A DNA stretch of 64,000 nt, from contig NZ_LT575483.1 in NCBI RefSeq assembly GCF_900086705.1, positions 1,076,735-1,140,734 of the forward strand, written 5' to 3'. The notes below the pieces were generated by a model. It saw only the letters and a program-made list of their open reading frames with translations. It searched no databases and was not told where the DNA came from. A program made the position numbers and the translations under genes. Below are positions 8,882 to 16,493 of this stretch, one piece after another. The DNA comes from Massilibacillus massiliensis (GTDB lineage: Bacteria > Bacillota > Negativicutes > FLKF01). Every line of letters starts with the position of its first letter. The first letter of the stretch is position 1.

Positions 8882-8930
8882 ATCATACCAAGCTGTTGTG
8901 AAGATATGATGAAAATCCGTTGAAGAACTC
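8882..8930 (-). promoter_or_regulatory. promoter of the 8419/8113 genes with three 11-bp repeats
   Basis: The minus-strand -10 TATGAT (8882-8887) is followed, after 10 bp, by three plus-strand repeats in strict 11-bp register: GTGAAGATATG, ATGAAAATCCG and TTGAAGAACTC (8898-8930). Outside this site and the TCS terminator, 8689-9048 holds nothing else I recognise. The predicted 5' UTR is ~190 nt. Confidence 0.7.
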
Positions 8931-8970
8931 ATGCGTTTTTTATCATAGACCACCGCTTCATTCTACTCAT

Positions 8971-9027
8971 AAAAAAACAGCGAATAAACTGCAGTCATTT
9001 TACAATTCCTGCTCATTTTATTCGCTG
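8971..9027 (-). terminator. terminator of the first two-component operon
   Basis: The stem CAGCGAATAAA/TTTATTCGCTG (8978-9027) is followed on the minus strand by seven Ts (8971-8977). It lies 21 nt after the histidine kinase stop. Confidence 0.88.
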
Positions 9028-9048
9028 CTTTCATTTAAATTAACGCTA

Positions 9049-10194
9049 TTACTTTACCGTCTTTTCAATGGGTAATAGCACTTGAAAAATACTTCCGGCG
9101 TCAACGTTGCTGTCAACCGTGACTTTTCCTCCGTGATTTTCCACTAATTGTTTGACAATCGCCAATCCAATTCCCGATCCACCGCTTTTGCGATCACGGG
9201 ATTTATCCCCTCGATAGAAATGATCAAAAACATACGGCAAATCTTCGTGAGAAATTCCTTGCCCGTTATCTTGAATAGAGATTTTTAGCCACGATTGGCC
9301 GTTCTCCATTAAAACTGCCGTAGATACTAAAATGCGCCCTTGAATCGGAGAATAACGAATTGCATTGACTAAAATATTATAAAAAACCTGATTCATCCGA
9401 TCTGCATCGACTGATATCTCTGGCAAATCGTCCATTAGATCACATTCTATGGGAATCTGCTTCTCATCTGAGAGAGGTTTAAGCATTATAATCGTCCGTG
9501 CGATCAACTGATTCATATCTGTTGGAACTTTCTCCAAAGCCAACTGTCGAACCTCCGCCAAAGATAAATCTCGCAAATCTTTGATTAAACGATTTAAACG
9601 TACCGCCTCTTCATGAAGCGAACTTAATTGTTCTTTACTGGTTTCAATGACACCATCCATCATTCCTTCTAAGTTTCCCTGGATGACAGCCAATGGGGTT
9701 CTGAGTTCGTGGGCAATATTTGCCAAGAGCTGCCGTCTAAGTTTCGTATTTGTCTCTAAAGTTTGTGACATCCGATTAAATATAACGACTAAATTGCCTA
9801 CTTCATCATTGGTTTCCGTTATGACAGTTTGCCCCAAGTTGCCTTTTTCAAGTTCTTCTGCGGCATGACCTAATTTACGAAGTGGAATTGTAATACTGCG
9901 TGCAAGAGCATAACTGGCTGCTAAGCCGATTGCCATAATGCCAATGCCTACCCAAATTAAAGATTGATGCACAGAAGCGAGAAACGTTTCCTCTAAAGGC
10001 CCCATGACAACTGTCATTTCCGATGAATTTGCAGCTTGCCCCATAATTCCGTGGTTCATTCCCATATGTTGTACAACTAAATATTCCTGAAACAAACCAG
10101 ACATTTGTTCATTTGCTAAATAAATCAGCAAAAAAACAGTAATCGCAATAGATAAAAACATTAACCCAGTAATACGATAAACAATACTATTCAT
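9049..10194 (-). CDS. sensor histidine kinase of the metal island
   Basis: This 381-aa membrane kinase probably senses periplasmic Cu/Ag. Domain order: TM1 (~8-28), a short periplasmic sensor (~30-78) with MGMNHGIMGQ (Met/His-rich, a plausible Cu(I) site), TM2 (~82-102), HAMP, HisKA with phospho-acceptor His162 in IAHELRTPLAV, and HATPase_c with DNGQGIS and GGSGIGLAIV. The start ATG at 10194 overlaps the response-regulator stop by 8 nt, indicating translational coupling. A longer reading from 10227 would run into the regulator gene. The family is CusS/BaeS-like. The metal ligand is inferred from the Met/His motif and the neighbours. Confidence 0.92.
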   Translation of the reverse strand: MNSIVYRITGLMFLSIAITVFLLIYLANEQMSGLFQEYLVVQHMGMNHGIMGQAANSSEMTVVMGPLEETFLASVHQSLIWVGIGIMAIGLAASYALARSITIPLRKLGHAAEELEKGNLGQTVITETNDEVGNLVVIFNRMSQTLETNTKLRRQLLANIAHELRTPLAVIQGNLEGMMDGVIETSKEQLSSLHEEAVRLNRLIKDLRDLSLAEVRQLALEKVPTDMNQLIARTIIMLKPLSDEKQIPIECDLMDDLPEISVDADRMNQVFYNILVNAIRYSPIQGRILVSTAVLMENGQSWLKISIQDNGQGISHEDLPYVFDHFYRGDKSRDRKSGGSGIGLAIVKQLVENHGGKVTVDSNVDAGSIFQVLLPIEKTVK

Positions 10195-10882
10195 TTTTAT
10201 CACCAACAAATTTATAACCGATCCCATATACCGTGATGATATATTGCGGTTCTTTTGGATTTAACTCCAATTTACGACGTAAGTTTTTTATATGCGCGTC
10301 AATCGTTCTTTCATATCCTTCAAAAGTATACCCTTGCGTTTGTTCGACGATTTGCAAACGGCTAAATACCTTTCCTGCATTACCTGCCAGTAGTTCCAAA
10401 AGTTTAAATTCTGTAGGAGTTAATTCCAGGATCTGCTCTTTGCGTGTTACTTGATAACGTTCTAAATCTATCGTAAGATCGCCAGATTTTATCATGCTGA
10501 CTTGGGTCAAATTTTTATAAGTTCGGCGCAAAATTACTTTTGCTCTCGCAACGACTTCCTTGGGGCTGAAAGGTTTGCTGACATAATCATCCGCACCGAT
10601 TTCAAGGCCAATCAATCGATCACTTTCTTCATCTCTCGCTGTCAGCATAATAATCGGAATATCATTATCACGTCGAATTCGCCGACATACTTCCCAGCCA
10701 TCAAGTCCTGGCAGCATTAAATCAAGAATCATAATATCTGGTTTTCTTTGCTTGACTTCCTGCATTGCAGCTAAACCATCGTTGGCTGTATAGGTAATAA
10801 ATCCATCTTTTTCAAAATAGGTTTTCAGCAGCTGCACTAATTTTATATCATCATCAACAATTAATACCGAATATTGTGCCAT
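10187..10882 (-). CDS. OmpR/PhoB-family response regulator of the metal island
   Basis: This 231-aa DNA-binding regulator is the partner of the overlapping kinase. The receiver domain has the acidic pocket DDD (10-12), phospho-acceptor Asp54 in MILDLMLPG and Lys in VSKPF. The C-terminal winged helix ends IITVYGIGYKF. The start ATG at 10882 follows AAAGG by nine nt; the ATG at 10891 is too close to it. OmpR-type dimers usually bind tandem repeats spaced 10-11 bp. Three promoters in this island (7986, 8882, 11993) carry such repeats at identical distance from the -10, making this protein the obvious candidate binder (inference). Confidence 0.94.
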   Translation of the reverse strand: MAQYSVLIVDDDIKLVQLLKTYFEKDGFITYTANDGLAAMQEVKQRKPDIMILDLMLPGLDGWEVCRRIRRDNDIPIIMLTARDEESDRLIGLEIGADDYVSKPFSPKEVVARAKVILRRTYKNLTQVSMIKSGDLTIDLERYQVTRKEQILELTPTEFKLLELLAGNAGKVFSRLQIVEQTQGYTFEGYERTIDAHIKNLRRKLELNPKEPQYIITVYGIGYKFVGDKNE

Positions 10883-10932
10883 CAATATCATCCTTTCACA
10901 GATCGTGCTATTTTATAGTTCTTGCTTCAGCA

Positions 10933-10962
10933 ATTTTATCCTTCTACCAATAAGATTTTCAA
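10933..10962 (-). promoter_or_regulatory. probable promoter of the first two-component operon
   Basis: On the minus strand, -35 TTGAAA (10957-10962) is separated by 18 bp from -10 TAAAAT (10933-10938), about 50 bp before the regulator start. No 11-bp repeat box is evident here. Confidence 0.5.
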
Positions 10963-10987
10963 ATTTTTATTGCTTATACTAAGCAAT

Positions 10988-11019
10988 AAAGCGACCCTTT
11001 CTTTTGAAAGTGTCGCTTT
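10988..11019 (-). terminator. terminator after the 11039 membrane protein gene
   Basis: The stem AAAGCGAC-N-CTTTC pairs with GAAAG-N-GTCGCTTT around an AAAA loop, 20 nt after the stop. The following T-tract is weak. Confidence 0.7.
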
Positions 11020-11038
11020 AAATAAAATTTTACGAAAA

Positions 11039-11545
11039 TTACATCTTATGCTGCATATGTTGCATTTGTTGTCCGGTTTCAGTTGGATTCCATCCCATAA
11101 TCGTTGGGTCGACCATACCAAAAACCATAGCGATGTGCGTCACAACAAGAAATACAGCTAAAATAATGAAATGAAGTTTCATTTTTTCACTTTCTGATTT
11201 ATTTTTGAAAATCAGGCCAAGGTCGATTAAGGCAATCGTGAACAATGGAATTACACCACTGAGATACGCACCTACTGCAAGTATATCCGCCGGTCCACGC
11301 CATACAATATTAGGAACAACCGTAGTCGTAAGATTGATAAAAATGCCTAAAAAATAGAAACCTAAAACAATACCCAAGAATCTATTCCAAGTTTTCCATG
11401 CTCCTGGATTAGAGTTACGCGAAAATATTGTAAAAAGCTCGGTGATCGTAAGAGCTTCTGCTAATGCTACCGGAATTACCATATACATAATAAGATTCCA
11501 TGGCTGATTGGTCGCCAATAATTCCATATAATGTGTCATAACCAT
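11039..11545 (-). CDS. four-to-five-TM membrane protein with Met/His tail
   Basis: This 168-aa integral membrane protein has hydrophobic stretches at about residues 18-38, 58-80, 90-112 and 122-146. The C-terminus is polar and Met/His-rich (QQMQHMQHKM). I recognise it only as an uncharacterised permease-like family found next to metal-efflux genes in Negativicutes and cannot give a secure domain name. AGGAGGAG precedes the ATG by nine nt. It follows the small Met-rich protein gene at 11657 with a strong hairpin between them. The tail resembles copper-binding Met motifs, so a role in copper handling at the membrane is plausible (inference). Confidence 0.7.
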   Translation of the reverse strand: MVMTHYMELLATNQPWNLIMYMVIPVALAEALTITELFTIFSRNSNPGAWKTWNRFLGIVLGFYFLGIFINLTTTVVPNIVWRGPADILAVGAYLSGVIPLFTIALIDLGLIFKNKSESEKMKLHFIILAVFLVVTHIAMVFGMVDPTIMGWNPTETGQQMQHMQHKM

Positions 11546-11568
11546 ATTCTAAATCTCCTCCTATATCA

Positions 11569-11602
11569 GCCTCAATACAAATTTTTCAACTTGTATTGAG
11601 GC
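11569..11602 (-). terminator. hairpin between the 11657 and 11039 genes, lacking a U-tract
   Basis: A perfect 12-bp stem GCCTCAATACAA/TTGTATTGAGGC has a 10-nt loop. No T-run follows on the minus strand; instead the RBS of the next gene begins 8 nt later. It could be an RNA-processing or stability element or a weak terminator that sets the ratio of the two products. Confidence 0.55.
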
Positions 11603-11656
11603 TGCACAATGCTTCGATCCTAAACTAACTAAAAATTTTTGTGATTCTCATTTTCC

Positions 11657-11932
11657 CTAACGTGCATTCTTTTCAGATTGCATCATATCAATCATGATTC
11701 GCTTCATTTCCGGATCATTTGCCATCATGTCTTTCATCATTGTTCTCATATTGTTTTGCATTTCCGGACTCGCCATCATTTCCCCACAGTTCGTTTGCTC
11801 CTGCTGCGTCATCTGTGTCTGTTTTGCTGGTGTAGTTTCAGCTTCCGCTGCACTACTAACTCCATACGATATTCCTAATACAGACGCTGTGATCAAGCCG
11901 CCAACGATCCATGCTGTAAATTTATTTTTCAT
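11657..11932 (-). CDS. small secreted Met-rich protein
   Basis: This 91-aa exported protein has a signal peptide (residues 1-28, ending VSSAAEA). The mature part contains about a dozen Met residues spaced like a copper-binding chaperone (GEMMASPEMQ, MRTMMKDMM, EMKRIMIDMM) and a single Cys (TNCGEMM). The composition recalls periplasmic copper-binding peptides, but no named family was recognised. AAGGAG lies 11 nt before the ATG. It is driven by the third repeat-box promoter (11993-12041), so it probably belongs to the same regulon as the cus exporter. Confidence 0.75.
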   Translation of the reverse strand: MKNKFTAWIVGGLITASVLGISYGVSSAAEAETTPAKQTQMTQQEQTNCGEMMASPEMQNNMRTMMKDMMANDPEMKRIMIDMMQSEKNAR

Positions 11933-11992
11933 AAACGCTCACGCTCCTTTTATTTCAGCTAAGATTTTATTTTCATCACTTAACTTGTTTTT

Positions 11993-12041
11993 ATCTTACC
12001 AATAAAATGTGAAGAACCTGTGAAGAACTTGTGAAGAAACT
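11993..12041 (-). promoter_or_regulatory. promoter of the Met-rich protein gene with three perfect 11-bp repeats
   Basis: The minus-strand -10 TAAGAT (11993-11998), after 10 bp, is followed by plus-strand GTGAAGAACCT, GTGAAGAACTT and GTGAAGAAACT (12009-12041), all in 11-bp register. This is the cleanest copy of the island's box. Confidence 0.75.
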
Positions 12042-12117
12042 CTGCTTTTTTGGCAGGCAAATACCGCTTTGCCGCCCAGTTTTTTCTAATTAAATCCGCT
12101 TTTATCTAAAACGTAAA

Positions 12118-12163
12118 ATGAGCACATCCTCAAACAGTTCTAAACTGCAGAAAATGTGCTCAT
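12118..12163 (-). terminator. terminator of the P1B-ATPase gene
   Basis: The outer stem ATGAGCACAT/ATGTGCTCAT encloses a smaller CAGTT/AACTG helix, ~25 nt after the ATPase stop. The T-rich tract is moderate. Confidence 0.7.
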
Positions 12164-12186
12164 CCATAGGATCGATCATTTTATCC

Positions 12187-14625
12187 TTATTTTATTTCTC
12201 TTGCCAAACGCATCCCATTGAGTGTTACTAAAATTGAAGCGCCTGTATCTGCCAGCACAGCCAGCCATAAGTTTACAAAACCAAAGAAAGTACCAATTAC
12301 AAATAACAGTTTAATCGCTAACGAAAAACTTACATTTTGCTTAATAATATCAATCGTTTTTCGACTAAGGTTCATGACATACGCTAATTTACTCAAGTCA
12401 TCAGACATAAGTGCAATATCCGCTGTCTCCAACGCCGTATCCGACCCTGCTACCCCCATAGCGATACCAACAGAAGCCGTAGCCAAAGCCGGGGCATCGT
12501 TGACGCCATCGCCAATCATAGCTACACTGCCATATTGTTCTGCCATTTTTTTCACAGCAGTTACCTTATCCTCTGGCAGCAATTCACTATAAAAATCATC
12601 GATATGAAGTTTTTCCGCAATCGTTGCAGCGACTTTTTTATTGTCCCCGGTTAGCATTGCCAATTTATGCACACCCGCAGAACGTAAGGCAGCTAAAGCC
12701 TCTGCGCTATTGCTCCGTAACGTATCGGAAACAGCAATCATCCCCATGATTTGCTCTTTTGTACCGATCAACATCACTGTCTTACCTTGCTGTTCCAATT
12801 GCAATAATTGCGCTTCATAAGCAGAAATAGAGAGTCCAAGTTCTTCAAATAAACGATGATTTCCAACATAAATGGTTTTTCCATCTACATCACCTTGCGC
12901 ACCTTTACCGACAAGTGCTTTAAATTGTGTAGATGCTTGCCAAGCTTTAGCACCTACTTCATCAACTATAGCTTTTGCCAATGGATGCTCTGACCATTTT
13001 TCCACTGCAGCTGCCAAAGTTAATACTTCCTCCTTAGACAGACTAGAGAACGTGACTACATCAGTTACCCGAGGTTTGCCAATCGTCAGTGTGCCTGTTT
13101 TATCAAAGGCTACAGATTGAATGCGCCCCATGTTCTCCAAATGCGCTCCGCCTTTAATCAGTACACCATGACGTGAAGCATTTCCAATCGCAGACACAAT
13201 AGAAACGGGCGTTGAAATCACTAAAGCACAAGGGCAAGAAATAACCAATAATACAAGTGCCCTATAAAACCAAACATCAAACGGCTGATTGAATACCATG
13301 GAAGGAATAAACATCAAGCCTAGCGATATAAGAATAACAGCCGGGGTATAATATTTAGCAAATACATCTACAAACTGCTGCATAGGCGCTTTTTCCGCTT
13401 GGGCTTCTTCAACCATATGCATAATTTTTGCCAGCGTAGAATCCGCCGCTAATTTTGTTACGGTAATTTCCAACGCCCCCTGTTCATTGACTGTTCCCGC
13501 ATATACTACATCGCCAGTTTGCTTTTCCACCGGCATGGATTCCCCTGTGATTGGAGCTTGATTTACCGTAGAAATACCACTCAGCACATTGCCATCCATC
13601 GCAATTCGTTCACCCGGTTTCACAATGATGACATCACCTACAGAAATTTCTTCTACCGCTAATCTCACTACTTCACCATTTCGCCTTACAAATGCTTCTC
13701 TAGGCGCCAGTTCCATTAGCGCACGGATTGATGAACGCGTTTTATCTAAAGTGTAAGCTTGCAAAGCATTTCCTAATGAAAACAGAAATACAACAGTCGC
13801 CCCTTCACTCCATTCTCCGATCGCCACCGCACCAATCGCTGCAATCGTCATAAGAAAATTCATATCCATTGTCAAACTTTTTAAACCAAACAAACCACTT
13901 CTTGCCACATGATACCCACCGGAAACCATGGCTGTTAAATATAAGACAATACAGATAGTTTCATTGATTCCAAGCCATTCTAACACCATCGCGATCGATA
14001 AAAATATCCCGGATGCAATTGTCGCCAAAGTTCTTGGTTTACGCCACCAAACGCTAGATGTCTGCACACCTGCTATAGCACTCTGACCATCTTCAACTGC
14101 CTGATAACCAGCTTGCTCTACAGCTTTGATAATGTCAGCATTGGTTAAAGTATGCTCAACTGTTAATTTTCCTGCACCAAAGTTTACCGTAGCAGTCCGT
14201 ACACCTGATAAAGCTGCTATTTTTTTCTCTAATTTTGCTGCACAATCACCACAATCCATGCCTTCAATTCTAAATACAGAGATATCCTGGTTTGTTGCTA
14301 TTTCTCTACCTGTTTGCGGCATCACCGCACTATAGCCAAAACCGCTGACCGTTTTTGTAATCTGCTCTACGCCCAAAATCGTTTTATCATACACAATTTT
14401 CAACTTCGCCGTTGCAAAATTCACCTGTGCTTCGTTTACGCCAGCAAGTTTTTTTAGTCCCTTCTCCAATTTGGCCGCACAATCAGCACAATCAAGACCT
14501 TCTATAGCAAACGTAGCATTGATAAAGTTATCCCCTTCTGGGGCTATGACCTCTTTCTCATTATCAATAGTTTCATGAGAATTATGGCAGCAGCCGCAAT
14601 GGCATGCCTCATGTTTCGTTGTCAT
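12187..14625 (-). CDS. cadA: Zn/Cd/Pb-type P1B-2 heavy-metal ATPase (CadA/ZntA-like)
   Basis: This 812-aa ATP-driven inner-membrane exporter of divalent soft metals has a Cys/His-rich tip (CHCGCC), then two HMA domains with DCADCA (~42-50) and DCGDCA (~117-125). Eight TM helices follow, with an actuator TGES, CPC motif SCPCALV, phosphorylation motif DKTGT, HP locus SEHPLAKA and GDGVNDAPAL. CPCALVISTP and the TM8 Asp in LADTGASILV are P1B-2 features and argue against Cu(I). The ATG at 14625 lies nine nt after AAGGAG; the one at 14634 abuts it. It is monocistronic behind a palindromic operator at 14886-14909. The gene symbol reflects family, not proven substrate. Confidence 0.92.
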   Translation of the reverse strand: MTTKHEACHCGCCHNSHETIDNEKEVIAPEGDNFINATFAIEGLDCADCAAKLEKGLKKLAGVNEAQVNFATAKLKIVYDKTILGVEQITKTVSGFGYSAVMPQTGREIATNQDISVFRIEGMDCGDCAAKLEKKIAALSGVRTATVNFGAGKLTVEHTLTNADIIKAVEQAGYQAVEDGQSAIAGVQTSSVWWRKPRTLATIASGIFLSIAMVLEWLGINETICIVLYLTAMVSGGYHVARSGLFGLKSLTMDMNFLMTIAAIGAVAIGEWSEGATVVFLFSLGNALQAYTLDKTRSSIRALMELAPREAFVRRNGEVVRLAVEEISVGDVIIVKPGERIAMDGNVLSGISTVNQAPITGESMPVEKQTGDVVYAGTVNEQGALEITVTKLAADSTLAKIMHMVEEAQAEKAPMQQFVDVFAKYYTPAVILISLGLMFIPSMVFNQPFDVWFYRALVLLVISCPCALVISTPVSIVSAIGNASRHGVLIKGGAHLENMGRIQSVAFDKTGTLTIGKPRVTDVVTFSSLSKEEVLTLAAAVEKWSEHPLAKAIVDEVGAKAWQASTQFKALVGKGAQGDVDGKTIYVGNHRLFEELGLSISAYEAQLLQLEQQGKTVMLIGTKEQIMGMIAVSDTLRSNSAEALAALRSAGVHKLAMLTGDNKKVAATIAEKLHIDDFYSELLPEDKVTAVKKMAEQYGSVAMIGDGVNDAPALATASVGIAMGVAGSDTALETADIALMSDDLSKLAYVMNLSRKTIDIIKQNVSFSLAIKLLFVIGTFFGFVNLWLAVLADTGASILVTLNGMRLAREIK

Positions 14626-14696
14626 TCCACTCATCTCCTTGTCTAAACCAGTATCTATTATTTTGTTAAACTACCTATATAATATTCAACCAACCT

Positions 14697-14780
14697 TCAG
14701 ATTTGCTTCAAAGCAAATTGCAATGACCATATAATGGATATTGCCACCCCTATTGCCGTACAACAATACCTGTTCAGCAT
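14697..14780 (-). CDS. putative 27-aa leader peptide upstream of the P1B-ATPase
   Basis: A short reading frame in the ATPase 5' leader has GAGGAG nine nt before ATG. The peptide begins MLNRYCCTAIG and continues as a hydrophobic segment to a Lys-Gln-Ile end. It has adjacent cysteines (CC) and one possible TM helix. It stops 71 nt before the ATPase start. It might be a regulatory leader peptide or a tiny membrane protein. Support is only the RBS, position and composition. Confidence 0.4.
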   Translation of the reverse strand: MLNRYCCTAIGVAISIIWSLQFALKQI

Positions 14781-14885
14781 TTACATATTCTCCTCGCCTC
14801 ACACGTTTGACCTATTACAGGATTGAAATTCATCTTGAATACGGTCAAAATTACAATATATATTTGGGCTAAACTTCATCCCTTA

Positions 14886-14941
14886 ACATATGATTATATG
14901 TTCATATGTATATAGTAATAGACCACAAATAGTTTTGTCAA
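14886..14941 (-). promoter_or_regulatory. P1B-ATPase promoter with ArsR/SmtB-like operator
   Basis: On the minus strand there is -35 TTGACA (14936-14941), an 18-bp spacer and -10 TACTAT (14912-14917). Directly downstream, over the expected start site, is a perfect inverted repeat ACATATGA-N8-TCATATGT (14886-14909). Its placement and TGA..TCA arms fit ArsR/SmtB (CadC-type) metal-responsive repression. No such repressor gene is in the window. Confidence 0.75.
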
Positions 14942-14959
14942 GTCTTTTATTTCATAAAA

Positions 14960-15003
14960 ATAATGTTGGAGCAAGCATCGATGTTCGCTTACCCCAACAT
15001 TAT
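14960..15003 (-). terminator. terminator of the first CorC-type gene
   Basis: The stem ATAATGTTGG/CCAACATTAT is followed on the minus strand by TTTTTATG, ~77 nt after the stop of the gene at 15080. The rest of 14626-15079 is the ATPase promoter and leader. Confidence 0.8.
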
Positions 15004-15079
15004 GAATTCGAATTCTGTTGTACTTCTTAATCGTATAAAGTTTCAAATCATGCAGATTCGGCTATTCTTCATACCATAG

Positions 15080-16408
15080 TTATTCGGTCTTATCATTTAC
15101 CACTTTTCTCACTAATACACGCGTTACTCTCATATTATCCACTTCTTCAATTACAAACATGTAATCAGCGTAATCAACTTCTTGCCCAATACGCGGCGGC
15201 ATTTCCACGCGGGATGACATCCAGCCGCCAAATGTATCAACATGCGAAGCCTCCAGATCCAACGCAAACACTTCATTGATTTCCCCAAGCAGCAGCCGTC
15301 CATCTACTGAATGAAGCGCATCATCTCGCAACTCAATCGCAGGACGCTCTTCATCAAACTCATCTTGAATTTCACCAACGATTTCTTCCAAAATATCTTC
15401 GACCGTGACCAGTCCAGCCGTACCGCCGTATTCATCAATAACAATCGCAATTTGCACGCGCTTCTTTTGCATTAATTTTAACAATTTACTGATTGGCATC
15501 GTTTCCGGTACAGCCAAAATCTCTCGTACCATTGTCCGTAATTCACGCACTTCACCTTTGGCCAGCACCGCCATAAAATCCTTGATATGCACAAAGCCGA
15601 TAATGGTATCTTTGTCCGGATCGCAAACCGGATAGCGAGTAAGCTGTTCATCTAAAGCCTTTTCCATATTAACAGCAAACGAATCCTCCACATAAAGACA
15701 AACCATGTCGGTACGCGGAATCATAACCTCGTTTACATGTCGTTCAGCAAAGTCAAAAATATTATCTACATAAGTCAGCTCTGTATGATTGATAAATCCC
15801 TGTTGATGACTTTCTTCCATCAAAATCCGGATTTCTTCCTCTGTATGCGCTGCCTCATGTTCACCGACCACTTCAATCCCTACTGCCCGCAAAATTCTGT
15901 TGGCAATACTATTTAAGATCCAAATGATCGGAAACATTAACTTGTAAAACGCAATAAGCGGTACTGCTGTCCATATCGTTACGCTGTCCGCCTTTTGAAT
16001 AGCTAACGATTTTGGAGCCAATTCACCGAGAATAATATGCAGTGCCGTAATAATTGAAAAAGCAACAGCAACAGCAACGGTATGAATCATTGCTTCTGAT
16101 AAACCGAACTCTACCAATATCGGTCCTATCAACAACGCAATTGCTGGTTCCCCAATCCAGCCAAGCCCCAGAGATGCCAGCGTAATCCCCAGCTGACAAG
16201 CCGATAAATAGGCATCTAAATTATCCACCAATCGTTTCGCGTATTTTGCCTGCATATGCCCTTCCTGCAGCAAAGTATCAATACGCGTACTGCGTACCTT
16301 AACCATCGCAAATTCTGCGGCAACAAAGAAACCATTTAATAAAACTAGAAAAATAACTAGAAATAGATTCCACAAAATAGACACTGGGTCCAATAAATCC
16401 CGATTCAC
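15080..16408 (-). CDS. CNNM/CorC-family (HlyC/CorC) transporter, copy 1
   Basis: This 442-aa membrane protein belongs to a family implicated in Mg2+/Co2+ efflux. Order: DUF21/CNNM transmembrane domain (~10-190) with NGFFVAAEFAMVKVR and LGLGWIGEPA, a CBS pair (~215-340) including MIPRTDMV and DEYGGTAGLVT, then a C-terminal CorC_HlyC domain. It starts at GTG (16408). An in-frame TAG lies directly upstream, so no longer start is possible. The AGGAGG is 24 nt upstream, with a hairpin between it and the start. A close paralogue at 43751-45163 shows the same arrangement. It is transcribed alone, behind a structured leader and a regulator box at 16586-16613. Confidence 0.9.
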   Translation of the reverse strand: MNRDLLDPVSILWNLFLVIFLVLLNGFFVAAEFAMVKVRSTRIDTLLQEGHMQAKYAKRLVDNLDAYLSACQLGITLASLGLGWIGEPAIALLIGPILVEFGLSEAMIHTVAVAVAFSIITALHIILGELAPKSLAIQKADSVTIWTAVPLIAFYKLMFPIIWILNSIANRILRAVGIEVVGEHEAAHTEEEIRILMEESHQQGFINHTELTYVDNIFDFAERHVNEVMIPRTDMVCLYVEDSFAVNMEKALDEQLTRYPVCDPDKDTIIGFVHIKDFMAVLAKGEVRELRTMVREILAVPETMPISKLLKLMQKKRVQIAIVIDEYGGTAGLVTVEDILEEIVGEIQDEFDEERPAIELRDDALHSVDGRLLLGEINEVFALDLEASHVDTFGGWMSSRVEMPPRIGQEVDYADYMFVIEEVDNMRVTRVLVRKVVNDKTE

Positions 16409-16438
16409 CTAACTTTAGGTAAAATCGGTTCACCTCCT
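16409..16438 (-). promoter_or_regulatory. Shine-Dalgarno / hairpin / start element of CorC copy 1
   Basis: AGGAGG (16433-16438) lies 24 nt from the GTG start. The intervening RNA can fold as CCGATT..AATCGG plus ACCT/AGGT, placing the GTG inside the stem and shortening the effective spacing. This matters for the start choice. Confidence 0.55.
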
Positions 16439-16493
16439 CTTGTAAGTCGAATAAACTATCTTAAAATTTCCCTATATCTCAATCATGTATAAA

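Noticed and set aside
12218-14335. Plus-strand open frames opposite the P1B-ATPase
   Set aside because: Their position follows the codon bias of the real gene on the other strand; no RBS or domains.
14690-14712. TGAAG pair spaced 11 bp in the ATPase leader, considered as a fourth copper-island box
   Set aside because: Opposite orientation, no -10 at the fixed distance, and lies within the transcribed leader.
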